Numbered from the stretch's first letter, positions 47,083 through 55,623 are shown. The stretch is DNA of 64,000 nucleotides from Pseudonocardia acidicola (GCF_012911935.1 NZ_JAAXLA010000014.1:1-64000), one strand, 5' to 3'. Made by a program: numbers and translations. The notes: generated by a model from the sequence alone, not told the origin.

Positions 47083-48342
47083 TCAGGTCGGCAGCAGCTG
47101 CTCCTGGATGACCTTCGCGATCCGGTCGGCGGGCAGCGCATCGGGGAGGTAGGTGTTGGGCGCCAGCATCAGGTTGGTCAGCACGATGATCGTGACGTGC
47201 CGGTCCGGCTGGTACCCCATGTAGGTCTGGAAGCCCGGGATCGCGCCGTTGTGGCCGATCAAGAGGCCGAAGGAGCGGTCGACGCCGTATCCGTACTCCG
47301 TGTCCCCGAAGTCCAGCCGCCGGGCCTGCGTCTGCGGTGCGAGCAGGACGCCCACGGCCAGTGCCTGCGCCCAGATCTCCAGGTCGTGGACGGTCGAGAT
47401 CGCCGCGCCTGCTGCGGAGCTGTAAGAGGGGTTCCAGTCGGTCGCGTCGGTGGGCTGCGCCGCCGGCGCGGCCGCCACCTGTGCTGCGGCCCGGTTGCCC
47501 GCCTGCGCCGCCGCGTAGGCCTGGGCTCCCTCGACGTTGTTGCCGTAGAGGTAGCCGCGCTGGTGCGGCGCGGGGATCGAACTGTCCGCCGGCGCCGGGA
47601 GGGTGGTGTCGGCCATCCCCAGCGGGGCGAAGATGCGCTGCCGCATCAGCTGGGCCAGCGGTGCCCCGCCCACCTTCTCGACGATCTGGCCGAGCAGCAC
47701 GTAGTTGGTGTTCGAGTACTGGAACGCGGTCCCGGGCGGGAACACCGGCGGGTGCGCGTACGCGATGGCAAGCACCTCGGCGTCGGTCCAGACCCGCCCC
47801 GGGTTCGCGTCGAGGGCGGCGTTGAACGCCAGGTCGTCGGTGTAGTTGTAGAGGCCGCTGCGGTGGTCCAGAAGCTGCCGCACGGTGATGGTGTCCCCGT
47901 TGGGGACACCGGCGACGTACCTCGCGACCGGATCGTCCACACCGATCCGCCCCTCGTCGACGAGTTGCAGCACGACCGTCGCGGTGAACGTCTTGGTGAC
48001 GCTGCCGATGCGCATGTGGTCGCCGACCTGCATCGGCGCGCGGGTGCCCAGGTCCCCGGTGCCGAGCGCCGTCAGCCAGGTACCCAGTCCCGGATAGTCC
48101 ACGTAGACGATCGCGCCGGGGACCCGTAGCTCGCGCATCGTGGCCACCACCGGTGGCCGCAGCGTCGCCGCGTAGGACGGCACCGGCGGAGTCGTCGGCG
48201 GGACCACGGGTAGCGACGTCGGCGGGCCCGGCGGCGCCGGTTCCTGGTCGGCCGGTGTGCCGCAGCCGGCGGCGAGGACGACGAGGACGGCGGCCGGGAC
48301 CAGGGCGCGCAGTATCCGGTGGATGCCCGATCGACGACGCAT
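47083..48342 (-). CDS. Secreted beta-lactamase-fold serine hydrolase lipoprotein
   Basis: The 419-residue protein has a lipoprotein signal (VLVVLAAGC lipobox) and a proline-rich linker. Its class C beta-lactamase/DD-peptidase fold carries the SXXK motif IGSVTKTFTA, the YxN motif QYSNTNYVLLGQ and the HNG motif GHNGAIPGFQ in place of KTG. Such enzymes act on D-amino-acid peptides or esters at the cell surface; the HNG variant is common in esterase/EstB or D-aminopeptidase-like members. The ATG at 48342 follows GGAGCAGGAG. The start of the mature protein (CGTPADQ) is shared with the small lipoprotein gene just upstream. Confidence 0.9.
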   Translation of the reverse strand: MRRRSGIHRILRALVPAAVLVVLAAGCGTPADQEPAPPGPPTSLPVVPPTTPPVPSYAATLRPPVVATMRELRVPGAIVYVDYPGLGTWLTALGTGDLGTRAPMQVGDHMRIGSVTKTFTATVVLQLVDEGRIGVDDPVARYVAGVPNGDTITVRQLLDHRSGLYNYTDDLAFNAALDANPGRVWTDAEVLAIAYAHPPVFPPGTAFQYSNTNYVLLGQIVEKVGGAPLAQLMRQRIFAPLGMADTTLPAPADSSIPAPHQRGYLYGNNVEGAQAYAAAQAGNRAAAQVAAAPAAQPTDATDWNPSYSSAAGAAISTVHDLEIWAQALAVGVLLAPQTQARRLDFGDTEYGYGVDRSFGLLIGHNGAIPGFQTYMGYQPDRHVTIIVLTNLMLAPNTYLPDALPADRIAKVIQEQLLPT

Positions 48343-48488
48343 GCGGCGCTCCTGCTCCCATGATCCCCACGAGTCGGGGGGGCCATGGTCACGGACGCCG
48401 CGCCCACCGTCGACGGCCGACCGTCGCAATCTCCGGGGGCCGCTTCAGCGGACGGCCGCCCCGGTTGCGCCGACGGCCGCAGCGACGG

Positions 48489-48752
48489 TCAGAACGACGC
48501 TGTCGGTGTCGCGGAGGCCGTCGGGGTCTCGGTCGGGGAGGTCGTCGCGGTCGGGGAGGTCGTCGCGGTCGGAGCGACGGTCGCGGACGTCGTCGCCTCG
48601 GGCGGGGCCGGCGCGAAGGACGGCGGAGCCTGCGGATTGGGAGCGGGCGAGGTGGACGCCTGCTGGTCCGCCGGGGTGCCGCAGGCGGCCACCGCGAGCA
48701 GCAATGCGAGCACGCCCACGGCGCGCACCATGCCTGATCGTGTACGCGACAT
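48489..48752 (-). CDS. Small lipoprotein with Thr/Pro/Ser-rich tail
   Basis: The 87-residue protein is a lipoprotein signal (VLALLLAVAAC) followed by CGTPADQQAS and a low-complexity tail of alanine, threonine, serine and proline. Part of the tail is made by an 18-bp tandem repeat (ATTSPT units). There is no folded domain. The export signal and first mature residues closely match those of the hydrolase gene 147 bases downstream, which suggests a duplicated 5' end. The ATG at 48752 is preferred over 48782 because it places the basic n-region correctly. Confidence 0.65.
   Translation of the reverse strand: MSRTRSGMVRAVGVLALLLAVAACGTPADQQASTSPAPNPQAPPSFAPAPPEATTSATVAPTATTSPTATTSPTETPTASATPTASF
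48531..48574. repeat. 18-bp tandem repeat, 2.4 copies
   Basis: GGTCGGGGAGGTCGTCGC occurs twice in direct tandem (48531-48548, 48549-48566) with a partial third copy. It encodes the ATTSPT repeats of the small lipoprotein. Confidence 0.85.
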
Positions 48753-48812
48753 GGCGCTGACCGTACTCGCCGGTATCTGCACTGCTCACGGCGGCCGCCC
48801 GCCTGCCCGAGA

Positions 48813-49652
48813 TCAACTCAATGCGACCGCGGCGTCCGGTTCGACGACCCGGAAGGTGAAGCTCTCCTCCAGGTAGAGGTGCACGGTGTCGGCGTCGTGA
48901 TGGCTGTAGCCGATGGACAGGTCCTGCCCGACGTCGAGCAGGAAGTCCCCGCCACGCTGGCTGACCACCACCGCGCCGTCCACCCCGGGGGCCCACACGA
49001 TCGACCCGCCGAGGATGCGCTTGAGGTGGTCGAACAGCAGGTAGCCGCCGTGTTCGGTGCTCTCCACGATGCGGGTGTAGCCGGACGGGGCGATGACCAG
49101 CGCGTACGGGCCTTCGATGCCGTTGCGGCGCAGCGTGTCCACGGCGCGGGCGACGATGCCCGGGTACTGCTGGCAGTCCGTGCCCAGCTCGACGGACGGG
49201 TAGGGCGACACGGCCGCGATGCCCTCGATGCCCGCCTCGGGCCAGCCGTGGAACACCGCACGGTTCTCGATCTCCGCGGCCTGCCGGGCGGCCCGGGCCA
49301 GGTCGTCGAACTCGGGGTCGGCGGCGCCGCGCTGCACGTCGTCGATCTCGCGGCGGTCCACCGTGAAGGGCACCCGGAACTCCGCCAGCGGCAGCACCCG
49401 GCGCTGCCGGGTCACCACGCCCTCGACCGAGACCCCCGGGGGCGGGCCGTCGAGCGCGGTGGTGCGGCCCAGGCTCGCCGAGGAGTGCGTCCAGCCACCG
49501 GGGCCGACCCAGTCGGCGAGGCGGCGCGCGGCCAGCAGCGGGGTGAGCCGCTCGCGGGCCTCGTCGTCGATCTCCTTCCACGCGGTGGTCGGGATCGGCG
49601 CGAGCCCGCGCAGCAGGTGATCCGAAACGTTCCCGGTCGTCACAGTGGTCAT
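48813..49652 (-). CDS. Encapsulin shell protein (family 1)
   Basis: The 279-residue HK97-fold protein forms a hollow protein nanocompartment. Family traits are NVSDHLLRGLAPIPTTAWKEIDDEAR at the N-terminus, the P-domain helix with EFDDLARAARQAAEIENRAVFHG, and the A-domain ALVIAPSGYTRIVEST. The C-terminal LSIGYSHHDADTVHLYLEESFTFRV is also typical. The gene is directly downstream of a hemerythrin-domain cargo and overlaps it by ATGA. The shell probably encloses the di-iron cargo, giving an iron- or redox-handling organelle. The length is close to the Thermotoga and Mycobacterium shells. Confidence 0.95.
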   Translation of the reverse strand: MTTVTTGNVSDHLLRGLAPIPTTAWKEIDDEARERLTPLLAARRLADWVGPGGWTHSSASLGRTTALDGPPPGVSVEGVVTRQRRVLPLAEFRVPFTVDRREIDDVQRGAADPEFDDLARAARQAAEIENRAVFHGWPEAGIEGIAAVSPYPSVELGTDCQQYPGIVARAVDTLRRNGIEGPYALVIAPSGYTRIVESTEHGGYLLFDHLKRILGGSIVWAPGVDGAVVVSQRGGDFLLDVGQDLSIGYSHHDADTVHLYLEESFTFRVVEPDAAVALS

Positions 49653-50230
49653 CGCCCCTTCAGGTTGCCGATACCCAATGACCCGTCGGCCGTGCGGTCG
49701 TCCGGCGGGTTGATCTCACGTTCGATGTCGCGCACGTAGCGCTCCGGGTCCTTGTCCCCGGTGTCCAGGGCCTGCGTGGTCTCGTGCTGCGCCATGAACT
49801 CGGCGAACCGCTTGCCGAGCGACTCGCGCAGCCCGCTGGGCGCGTTCAGCCGGAAGTCGGCCAGCCCCTCGTTCTCCTCCTCGCCCATGTGTTCGTCGTT
49901 GGCCACCCGGGCCCGGCCCACGGCTTCCCACCACGGGCGGCTGCCGATCGGGTGCCGGGCCGCGTCGTGCACGCCGTCGCGGATGTCGTTGTGGTCGCCG
50001 ATGGCGTCGAGGGTCTCGTCCTCGGCGTCCTCGCCGTGGCGCAGCAGTTGCGGGTAGAAGATCTCCTCCTCCGCGATCGCGTGCACGTCCAGGCGGGCGG
50101 CGAGGGGCTCCCAGACCCGTTTCAGCGCGTCGGCGTCCATCGGGGAGTCCGCTCGCAGATCGTCGAGGGCGGCGAACTCGCGGCGGAACCACTCGTGATC
50201 GTCGAGGATCAGCTGGGTGATATCGGGCAC
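49649..50230 (-). CDS. Hemerythrin-domain encapsulin cargo protein
   Basis: The 193-residue protein has a four-helix hemerythrin domain with di-iron ligands in LILDDHEWFRREF, LDVHAIAEEEIFYPQL, GDHNDIRDGVHDA and NDEHMGEEENEGL. A flexible linker ends in the C-terminal peptide DGSLGIGNLKGR, a textbook encapsulin loading sequence. The gene begins with GTG (PDITQLILDDH) and overlaps the shell gene by four bases. Packaged hemerythrins are thought to bind O2 or NO or to protect against oxidative and nitrosative stress. No strong ribosome-binding site is seen, so translation may depend on upstream genes. Confidence 0.93.
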   Translation of the reverse strand: MPDITQLILDDHEWFRREFAALDDLRADSPMDADALKRVWEPLAARLDVHAIAEEEIFYPQLLRHGEDAEDETLDAIGDHNDIRDGVHDAARHPIGSRPWWEAVGRARVANDEHMGEEENEGLADFRLNAPSGLRESLGKRFAEFMAQHETTQALDTGDKDPERYVRDIEREINPPDDRTADGSLGIGNLKGR

Positions 50231-50277
50231 GGCTGGGGACGGTACTTGTTCCGGGCCCGCGCGGCGCGGTGAAGTGG

Positions 50278-51006
50278 TCACCGTCCCGGGTGGCGTACCG
50301 GCAGCGCCAGCGGGTCCCACAGCCGGGAGCGGCCTGCCGCGGGCGCGATGACGACACCGTCGGTGAGCGGGGCCGGGCCCGGGGTGTCCGTGCCGGCCGT
50401 GTGGGCCTCGACGAGCGCCCGCATCCGCTGCCCGGCCCGGTGGTAGAAGCGCAGCTGGGTGCCCCGTCCGAAGACCCGGAAGCCGAAGCGGTACACCGGG
50501 TTCGGGATCGGCGCGCGCCGGGAGTAGGCGTGGATCCAGAACGTCACGGCGCCGGTGCGGAGCTGTTTGACGACCTCGTAGCTCAGCCGCCCCTGCTCGA
50601 GGTGCCCGTCCAGGGTGCGGTAGGTCCAGCCCCAGACCCGCTCCGGGCCGTCCGGGCCCGCGCGCTCGGCGTCCACGACGTCGGTGATGCGCACCCCGAG
50701 GTAGAACCGCAGCGCCAGGAACCGGCCCTCCAGCAGCATGTCGCGGCCGAGCAGCGGGTCGTCGGGCCGGTACAGGCCGCGCAGCAGCCGGGGGTCGGTG
50801 AAGTCGTAGGTCCGGACGAGCCGGCACCCGGCCTCCCACGGCCCGTCGGGGACGGGCGCCCCGGGCGGTTCCTCGCCGAGCCGGGCGTGCCCGGAGTCGA
50901 CATGCCAGTCCGGGTCGCCGGCACGGCGGGGAGCGTCGCGCTCGTCGTAGTTGAACCCCCGGTGGCGCAGCCCGTCGAGCTCGGCGGCGAGTTCCGCGGC
51001 TCTCAG
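50278..51006 (-). CDS. DUF1990-family protein, apparent CTG start
   Basis: The 242-residue frame contains a DUF1990 domain: ELDGLRHRGFNYDERDAP at the start, WGWTYRTLDGHLEQGRLSYE with the typical W-Y-TLxGH pattern, and FWIHAYSRRAPIPNPVYRFG. No ATG, GTG or TTG is in frame before residue 90. The family N-terminus begins at a CTG (L-RAAELAAEL), and this CTG overlaps the upstream TGA as CTGA, mirroring the ATGA and GTGA couplings nearby. A CTG start or a short frameshift are the options. It is 47 bases upstream of the hemerythrin gene. Confidence 0.7.
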   Translation of the reverse strand: MRAAELAAELDGLRHRGFNYDERDAPRRAGDPDWHVDSGHARLGEEPPGAPVPDGPWEAGCRLVRTYDFTDPRLLRGLYRPDDPLLGRDMLLEGRFLALRFYLGVRITDVVDAERAGPDGPERVWGWTYRTLDGHLEQGRLSYEVVKQLRTGAVTFWIHAYSRRAPIPNPVYRFGFRVFGRGTQLRFYHRAGQRMRALVEAHTAGTDTPGPAPLTDGVVIAPAAGRSRLWDPLALPVRHPGR

Positions 51007-51266
51007 CGGGGGCCACCCGGTTCGTACCGCCCGACCGACTCACCGATGAGCCAGAACATCGGCGGCCACAGCCCGACGAACAGGGCGCGGCGCTCGGCGT
51101 TGCCGCGTTCGTCCTGGTCGACGGTCTTGGCCCGGATCCAGAGTCCGATGCACAACCCGATCGACGCCAACGACGTGGCCTGTAGATGCACCGAGCGGAG
51201 GCCGCCGCGGTGCAGGAGCTTCCCGACCGTCACGTCGGGCACGTTCCCCGTCGGTCGTGTTTTCAT
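51003..51266 (-). CDS. Small membrane protein, first gene of the encapsulin operon
   Basis: The 87-residue protein has two hydrophobic stretches (TSLASIGLCIGLWI and RRALFVGLWPPMFWLIG). It lies directly upstream of the DUF1990 gene, overlapping by CTGA. Its annotated ATG at 51266 is only six bases from the ATG of the divergent DUF1990 gene, so the true start may be a downstream GTG (for example at VHLQATS). The family is unknown to me. Confidence 0.55.
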   Translation of the reverse strand: MKTRPTGNVPDVTVGKLLHRGGLRSVHLQATSLASIGLCIGLWIRAKTVDQDERGNAERRALFVGLWPPMFWLIGESVGRYEPGGPR

Positions 51267-51272
51267 GCCCGA

Positions 51273-52028
51273 ATGTCGGTACTGCGCCGTGAAGCGGCGA
51301 CCGGGACCCGCCGCCACCGCCGGGTGGCCGCGCTGGTGCGCTGGCCCGCCGGAGTGGCGCTGGTGTCCTGGCGCTACCTGTGGCGGACCACCCCGATCCA
51401 CCGGGCCGAGGAACCGGGTGGGACCGCGGACCTGCCCCCGGGCCTGCCCGCCGAGCACACCGATGACCGGGTACAGCGGGTCGCCGACGGCTACGGCCCG
51501 TTGTTGCGCCGGCAGTACACGGTGCGCATCGCCGAGCCGGACTGCGACGCGGAGGAGCTGATGGGCCGGCTGGCTGCCGATCCGAACCGGGTCGCACCCT
51601 CGGAATTCGCGGTATTCCGCCGGACCCGCGGCACCGACGGCACGCTCACCGCGGGTGACGAGTTCCTGATCCGGCTGCCCGGCCCGTGGGACGGCCCGGT
51701 CCGGGTGATCGACAGCGGACCGACCGGCTTCCGGTTCGCCACCCTGCGCGGCCACCTGGAGGCCGGGCAGATCGAGTTCCGGGTGCGCCCGGACACCGAT
51801 CGCGGCCCCGATCTGCGGTTCGAGATCGAGTCCTGGGCCCGCCCCGGCGACCGGCTCTCGCACGTGCTCTACAACCGGTTGCGGCTGGCCAAGGAGGTGC
51901 AGCTCACCATGTGGATGCACGTGCTGCTGCGGACGGCCCGGCTGGCCGGCGGCCGCCCTCGTGGCGGCATCACGGTGCACACCCGTCGAGTGGCCGAGCC
52001 GCTGCCGGGAGGCGACGATCATCGGTGA
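51273..52028 (+). CDS. Second DUF1990-family protein
   Basis: The 251-residue protein has an N-terminal basic and hydrophobic stretch (RRVAALVRWPAGVALVSWRY) and a DUF1990 domain with VADGYGPLLRRQYTVRI, FATLRGHLEAGQIEFRV and FEIESWARPGDRLSHVLYNRL. It is divergent from the encapsulin operon. Two DUF1990 members back to back suggest a shared role; the family is structurally characterised only as a beta-rich domain, as far as I know. The start is the ATG at 51273, six bases from the opposing start codon and without a ribosome-binding site; leaderless translation is possible. Confidence 0.75.
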   Translation: MSVLRREAATGTRRHRRVAALVRWPAGVALVSWRYLWRTTPIHRAEEPGGTADLPPGLPAEHTDDRVQRVADGYGPLLRRQYTVRIAEPDCDAEELMGRLAADPNRVAPSEFAVFRRTRGTDGTLTAGDEFLIRLPGPWDGPVRVIDSGPTGFRFATLRGHLEAGQIEFRVRPDTDRGPDLRFEIESWARPGDRLSHVLYNRLRLAKEVQLTMWMHVLLRTARLAGGRPRGGITVHTRRVAEPLPGGDDHR

Positions 52029-52066
52029 TCGTTCGCGTTGTTCCGCACTGGGAGGACCCCCACGCC

Positions 52067-52363
52067 ATGTCCCGGTTCGCTCGCGTCCTCGGTGTGCTCA
52101 CCGCCGCCTACGGCCTCGGCACGCTGGTCCGTCCGTCGCTGCTCGCGGGGCCGGCGGGCCTGAGCCCGAAGGGTGGCGGGCCGTCGCGTGCGGTCGCCAC
52201 ACTGGTCCGCGCCGTCGGCGTGCGTGAGGTGGCGTCCGGGCTGGCGATCGCGCTGGCCCCGGAGGGCAGGGCACTGCAGACCGCGCTGACCTTCGGGTTC
52301 GCGCTGCCCGACCGGTCGGCCGCGCTCACGGCGGTGGGGATCGCCGGGGGTGGGGCGCGCTGA
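52067..52363 (+). CDS. Small membrane protein
   Basis: The 98-residue protein has three predicted hydrophobic helices ([29 protein letters not shown] and the C-terminal [10 protein letters not shown]). The pattern [23 protein letters not shown] sits before the last. The ATG at 52067 has a GGAGGA site; a GTG at 52025 would overlap the upstream stop and add 14 residues. Its end overlaps the 3' part of a convergent PEBP relic. The layout resembles DUF4267-like small integral proteins, but this is not certain. Confidence 0.6.
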   Translation: MSRFARVLGVLTAAYGLGTLVRPSLLAGPAGLSPKGGGPSRAVATLVRAVGVREVASGLAIALAPEGRALQTALTFGFALPDRSAALTAVGIAGGGAR

Positions 52364-52631
52364 ACGCCCTCGCCCTCGCGGCGGCGCGTTGACCGGCGTG
52401 CCAGAAGCCGGACGCGGTCGGGGCGTCCGGGTCGTAGCAGGTCACCACGAACGACCGGGTGCCCTCGGGAAAACCGCTCCAGGACGGCTGCGGCGACCGG
52501 TCCTGGCCCCCGGGGACGCCGAAGATGCCGGACAGCTGCGGCGGCGGCAGCGTCCGACCGTCCGCGACGTCGGTGCTGGTGACGGTGAACGACGGCGCGG
52601 CGGGCAGCTCGTCGTAGGGGTTGCGGCTCAC
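52326..52631 (-). pseudogene. Truncated YbhB/YbcL (PEBP) family gene
   Basis: From a GTG with a GAGAGGAG site the frame reads [51 protein letters not shown] (in parts) and [14 protein letters not shown]. This is the N-terminal 65 or so residues of a phosphatidylethanolamine-binding-fold protein up to the DPDAP motif. The rest of the domain (the usual WVLVDLP... and HGPYP-type parts) is gone and is replaced by a short unrelated tail. It is a clear truncation. Confidence 0.8.
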
Positions 52632-52738
52632 GAGATGCTCCTCTCGGTCGCGCGGTGGGCGAGCCACGCTGGTCCCGTACGGGTTCCGGTGCCGAACGAT
52701 GCCCCGGAGCGCGGGCCGGGTCTGACAGGCTGACCGGG

Positions 52739-54322
52739 GTGGACAGCCTGCTGCTCATCATCGGGTTGATGCTGGCCGCCGTGCTGCTGGTCGGAGCCGG
52801 AGACCGGCTGCAGTTGCCGTGGCCCGCGCTGATGGTGGTGCTCGGGGTGGTGATGGCGTTCGTGCCCGGACTGCCCGATCGCTTCGAGCTCGAACCGGAC
52901 CTGATCCTGCCGCTGTTCCTGCCCCCGCTGTTGTTCGCCGCGGCGCAGCGGACATCGTGGGCCCTGTTCCGGGCCCGCTGGCGCAGCATCGCGCTGTTCG
53001 CGGTGGCGCTGGTCGGCGTGACGATCGCGGTCGTCGCCGGCACCGCGCTGGCGCTGGTCCCGGGGATCACCGTGACCGCGGCGATCGCGCTGGGTGCCAT
53101 GGTGGCGCCGCCGGACCCGGTGGCGGTGGAGGCGGTGGCGGCGCGGGTGCGCATCCCACGGCGGCTGCTGGCGGTACTGCAGAGCGAGGGGCTGTTCAAC
53201 GACGCGACGGCGCTGGTCGTCTTCCAGGTCGCGGTGCTGACCACGATGCAGGGCCAGACGCTGAGCGTGCCGTTGCTGGCGGTGCGGTTCGTGCTCGGCG
53301 TGGTCGTGGCGATCGCGCTGGGCGTCGCGGCGGCCTGGCTGGCGCGGTTCGTGATGTCCCGGATCACCGACACCGCCGGGCGTACCGCGCTCACCCTGAT
53401 CCTGCCGTTCGCGGTCTATCTCGCGGCCGACCGGCTCGGCGCCTCCGGGGTCGTTGCCGTGGTGGTCGCCGCGCTGCAGCTGCGCGGCTACAGCGAGGCC
53501 GATGAGGCGGCCGAACGGCTCACCCAGCGGTCCTTCTGGGACGTGGTGGAGCTGCTGGTGACCGGGGTGGCGTTCGGGCTGATCGGGCTCGACCTGCGGC
53601 AGGTGATCGACGCGGCGGGTGCCGGCCTGTGGCGGATGCTCGGCCACGCGGTGGTCATCTGCATGGTCGTGGTGGGGACCCGGGCCGTCTGGATGGCCGG
53701 CGCGTGGCGGCTGGTCCAGCACTCGCCGGACCCGTCGGCCGCCCCGCGCACCGGTCGCGAGACCGTGGTGCTGACCTGGTGCGGGATGCGCGGGCTGGCG
53801 ACGCTCGCGCTGGCCTTGTCGCTGCCCCCGACGACTGCGGACGGCAGCCCGTTCCCGGCCCGGTCGGAGCTGATCGTCATCGCGTGCGCGGTGCTGGTGG
53901 TGACCCTGCTCGTGCCGGCGTTCACGCTGCCGGTGCTGGTGCGCGCGCTCGGGGTCGCCGAGGAGGCCGACGCCGAGCAGGCCGCCGAAGCGGTGGTCGC
54001 TCGCCGCGCCCAGCAGGCCGCGCTGGCCCGGATGGTCGAGCAGCAGCAGCTCGGCGCGCTACCCGACGAGCTCGGTGCGCCGATGCGCGAGCGGATCGGC
54101 CGACTGCAGGCCGTGCTGTGCGGTGAGCCGATCACCACCGAGGAGCGCGAGCGGCTGCGGACCCTGCGGGAGGGCCGGGCGATGTTCTCGGCGATCCAGG
54201 CCGATGCGCTCGGCGCCGCCCGGCAGGAGGTGCTGCGGGCGCGGCGCGAGCCCGGCATCGACCCGGCGGCCGCGGACCGGGTGCTGCGCCGGCTGGACCT
54301 GCGCACGGTGCTGCTGGACTAG
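52739..54322 (+). CDS. CPA1-family Na+/H+ antiporter
   Basis: The 527-residue transporter has 12 or so helices. The core ion-binding region is [20 protein letters not shown], followed by [18 protein letters not shown] with the conserved Asn-Asp and Glu of CPA1 proteins. A late arginine motif, [18 protein letters not shown], is also typical. The last 120 residues form a charged cytoplasmic tail. It exchanges sodium (or potassium) for protons. The start is GTG 52739 ([11 protein letters not shown]), with only a weak ribosome-binding site. It is followed after three bases by a LysR relic. Confidence 0.93.
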   Translation: MDSLLLIIGLMLAAVLLVGAGDRLQLPWPALMVVLGVVMAFVPGLPDRFELEPDLILPLFLPPLLFAAAQRTSWALFRARWRSIALFAVALVGVTIAVVAGTALALVPGITVTAAIALGAMVAPPDPVAVEAVAARVRIPRRLLAVLQSEGLFNDATALVVFQVAVLTTMQGQTLSVPLLAVRFVLGVVVAIALGVAAAWLARFVMSRITDTAGRTALTLILPFAVYLAADRLGASGVVAVVVAALQLRGYSEADEAAERLTQRSFWDVVELLVTGVAFGLIGLDLRQVIDAAGAGLWRMLGHAVVICMVVVGTRAVWMAGAWRLVQHSPDPSAAPRTGRETVVLTWCGMRGLATLALALSLPPTTADGSPFPARSELIVIACAVLVVTLLVPAFTLPVLVRALGVAEEADAEQAAEAVVARRAQQAALARMVEQQQLGALPDELGAPMRERIGRLQAVLCGEPITTEERERLRTLREGRAMFSAIQADALGAARQEVLRARREPGIDPAAADRVLRRLDLRTVLLD

Positions 54323-54325
54323 ATC

Positions 54326-54597
54326 GTGGACCTCGAGGCCGTGCGCACCGGCGTCGCCGTCGCGGACGCGGGCCGGTTCCAGGAAGCCGCCGCCGACCTG
54401 GCGATCATCCGTCAGGCCGTCTCCGAGCGCGTCGCGGCGCTGGGGAAGGCCCTCGGTGTGCGGCTGTTCACCCGCACCCACCGATCTGGCGCAGCGACGA
54501 CCCGCACCCCGCACCCACCACGCTGCGCGACCACCTCGGCTCCACACGGCCCGGCCGCCCCGAGCGCCAGACCCGGACACCGCAATGGGCCCGGTGA
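54326..54597 (+). pseudogene. LysR-family regulator with the centre deleted
   Basis: The first 50 residues are an intact LysR helix-turn-helix (DLEAVRTGVAVADAGRFQEAA to GVRLFTRTH). Directly after, in another frame, comes the C-terminal end of such a regulator (IWRSDDPHPAPTTLRDHLG, with stop at 54597). About 220 residues of effector domain are missing. The break lies near 54478. It probably once controlled the adjacent antiporter. Confidence 0.75.
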
Positions 54598-54751
54598 TCG
54601 ACACCACCGCGTCCACCCCGCGACGACGACGTCATGAGCCGCAACGGCCAGCCGGTCTGCGCGGCCTTCTTCCGCACGTCGCCGGCGGGTTGCCCGGCAC
54701 CGGTGCCTGACCTGCGGGAACACCGTTGTGCGCAGCCTCGTTGTGGTCCGC

Positions 54752-55108
54752 ATGGACGACCTGACCGCGCACGAGCACCTGGCGGCCGCGCGCGCCGACG
54801 TGCTGCGTCGGCGGGAGTCGCTGACCCGGCAGTTCGACGCCATCGCGGAGGCGTCGACCTTCACCACCCACGACGACGAGCACGACCCGGAGGGCGCGAC
54901 GATCGCCTTCGAACGGGCCTCGGTGCAGGGCCTGCTCGACGGCGTCCGGCACGAACTGGACGCGCTCGACCGGGCCGAGGAACGGCTGCGGGCGGGCACC
55001 TACGGGCGCTGCGAGCAGTGCGGGGGTGAGATCGCCGAGCTCCGGCTGGACGCGCTGCCCGCGGCGGCGACGTGCATCACCTGCGCGTCGTCGCGCCGGC
55101 GGCGCTGA
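54752..55108 (+). CDS. DksA/TraR-type zinc-finger protein
   Basis: The 118-residue protein has a helical N-terminal part (DDLTAHEHLAAARADVLRRRE). The family's central helix LDALDRAEERLRAGTYGRCEQCGGEI is read in parts and leads to a four-cysteine zinc finger CEQCG...CITC. DksA-like proteins bind RNA polymerase and shape transcription under nutrient stress; TraR-type short forms are common in actinobacteria. The start is set at the ATG 54752; a GTG at 54728 is also open. About 155 bases upstream are empty. Confidence 0.88.
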   Translation: MDDLTAHEHLAAARADVLRRRESLTRQFDAIAEASTFTTHDDEHDPEGATIAFERASVQGLLDGVRHELDALDRAEERLRAGTYGRCEQCGGEIAELRLDALPAAATCITCASSRRRR

Positions 55109-55119
55109 GCACGCGGCGC

Positions 55120-55258
55120 TGCCCACACGGCGCCGATCCGCGACCTGCGGGCGCCACGACCGGTGGTCCCGCCGAACTCGTGGATCAGCAGCAGCGGCTC
55201 GCCACTGCCGGTCTCCTCCCAGTGCAGCGCGACCCCGTCAGCGGTCCTCGCGAACGGC
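55120..55258 (-). pseudogene. N-terminal fragment of an alpha/beta hydrolase
   Basis: The minus strand reads TADGVALHWEETGSGEPLLLI and HEFGG, the first two strands of an alpha/beta hydrolase with the oxyanion-loop region. The expected DHRSW continuation lies in the next frame, so a base is missing near 55180. The rest of the gene (nucleophile and catalytic Asp/His) is absent: the DksA gene end follows. Confidence 0.7.
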
Positions 55259-55263
55259 CTGGG

Positions 55264-55623
55264 TCAGCGCGGCCCGTAGACGACGAACGTGTTGCCCCAC
55301 GGGTCCCTGGCCACCGCCCGGATCTCGTGCGGCCCCTGCTGGGCGTCGGTGACGACCGTCCCGCCGGCATCGGTGATCGCCCGCAGCGCCGCCGCCACGT
55401 CGCCGACCTTGAACGACGCGGCGGGCACCCCGCCGGTGACGTCCTCCTCCGCGCCGGCCAGGGCCAGCGTGGTGGTGCCGGCGTCGAGCGCGGCGTAGCG
55501 GTCGCCGTCGGCGAACTTCAGGCCCAGGCCGAGGGCGTCGCCGTAGAACGCCACGGCGGCGCCGACGTCGCCGACCGGGTGCAGGACGTTGCCGATCTTC
55601 ACGGGGAGTGCCTGGTCGGCCAT
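55264..55623 (-). CDS. Single-domain VOC protein
   Basis: The 119-residue glyoxalase-fold protein has GNVLHPVGDVGAAVAFYGDALGLGLKF at the start (read in parts) and ends GGTVVTDAQQGPHEIRAVARDPWGNTFVVY (in parts). The DPWGN C-terminal strand is usual. It would act as a dimer with a metal at the interface; substrate unknown. The ATG at 55623 has a GGAG site. It lies between two pseudogenes. Confidence 0.88.
   Translation of the reverse strand: MADQALPVKIGNVLHPVGDVGAAVAFYGDALGLGLKFADGDRYAALDAGTTTLALAGAEEDVTGGVPAASFKVGDVAAALRAITDAGGTVVTDAQQGPHEIRAVARDPWGNTFVVYGPR

Noticed and set aside
46467-47141. 224-residue minus-strand frame
   Set aside because: It is antisense to the soluble paralogue gene and lacks protein-like composition.
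54598-54751. Small ORF starting MSRNGQPVCAAFF near 54634
   Set aside because: No ribosome-binding site, no stop before the DksA gene, and no similarity I know of.
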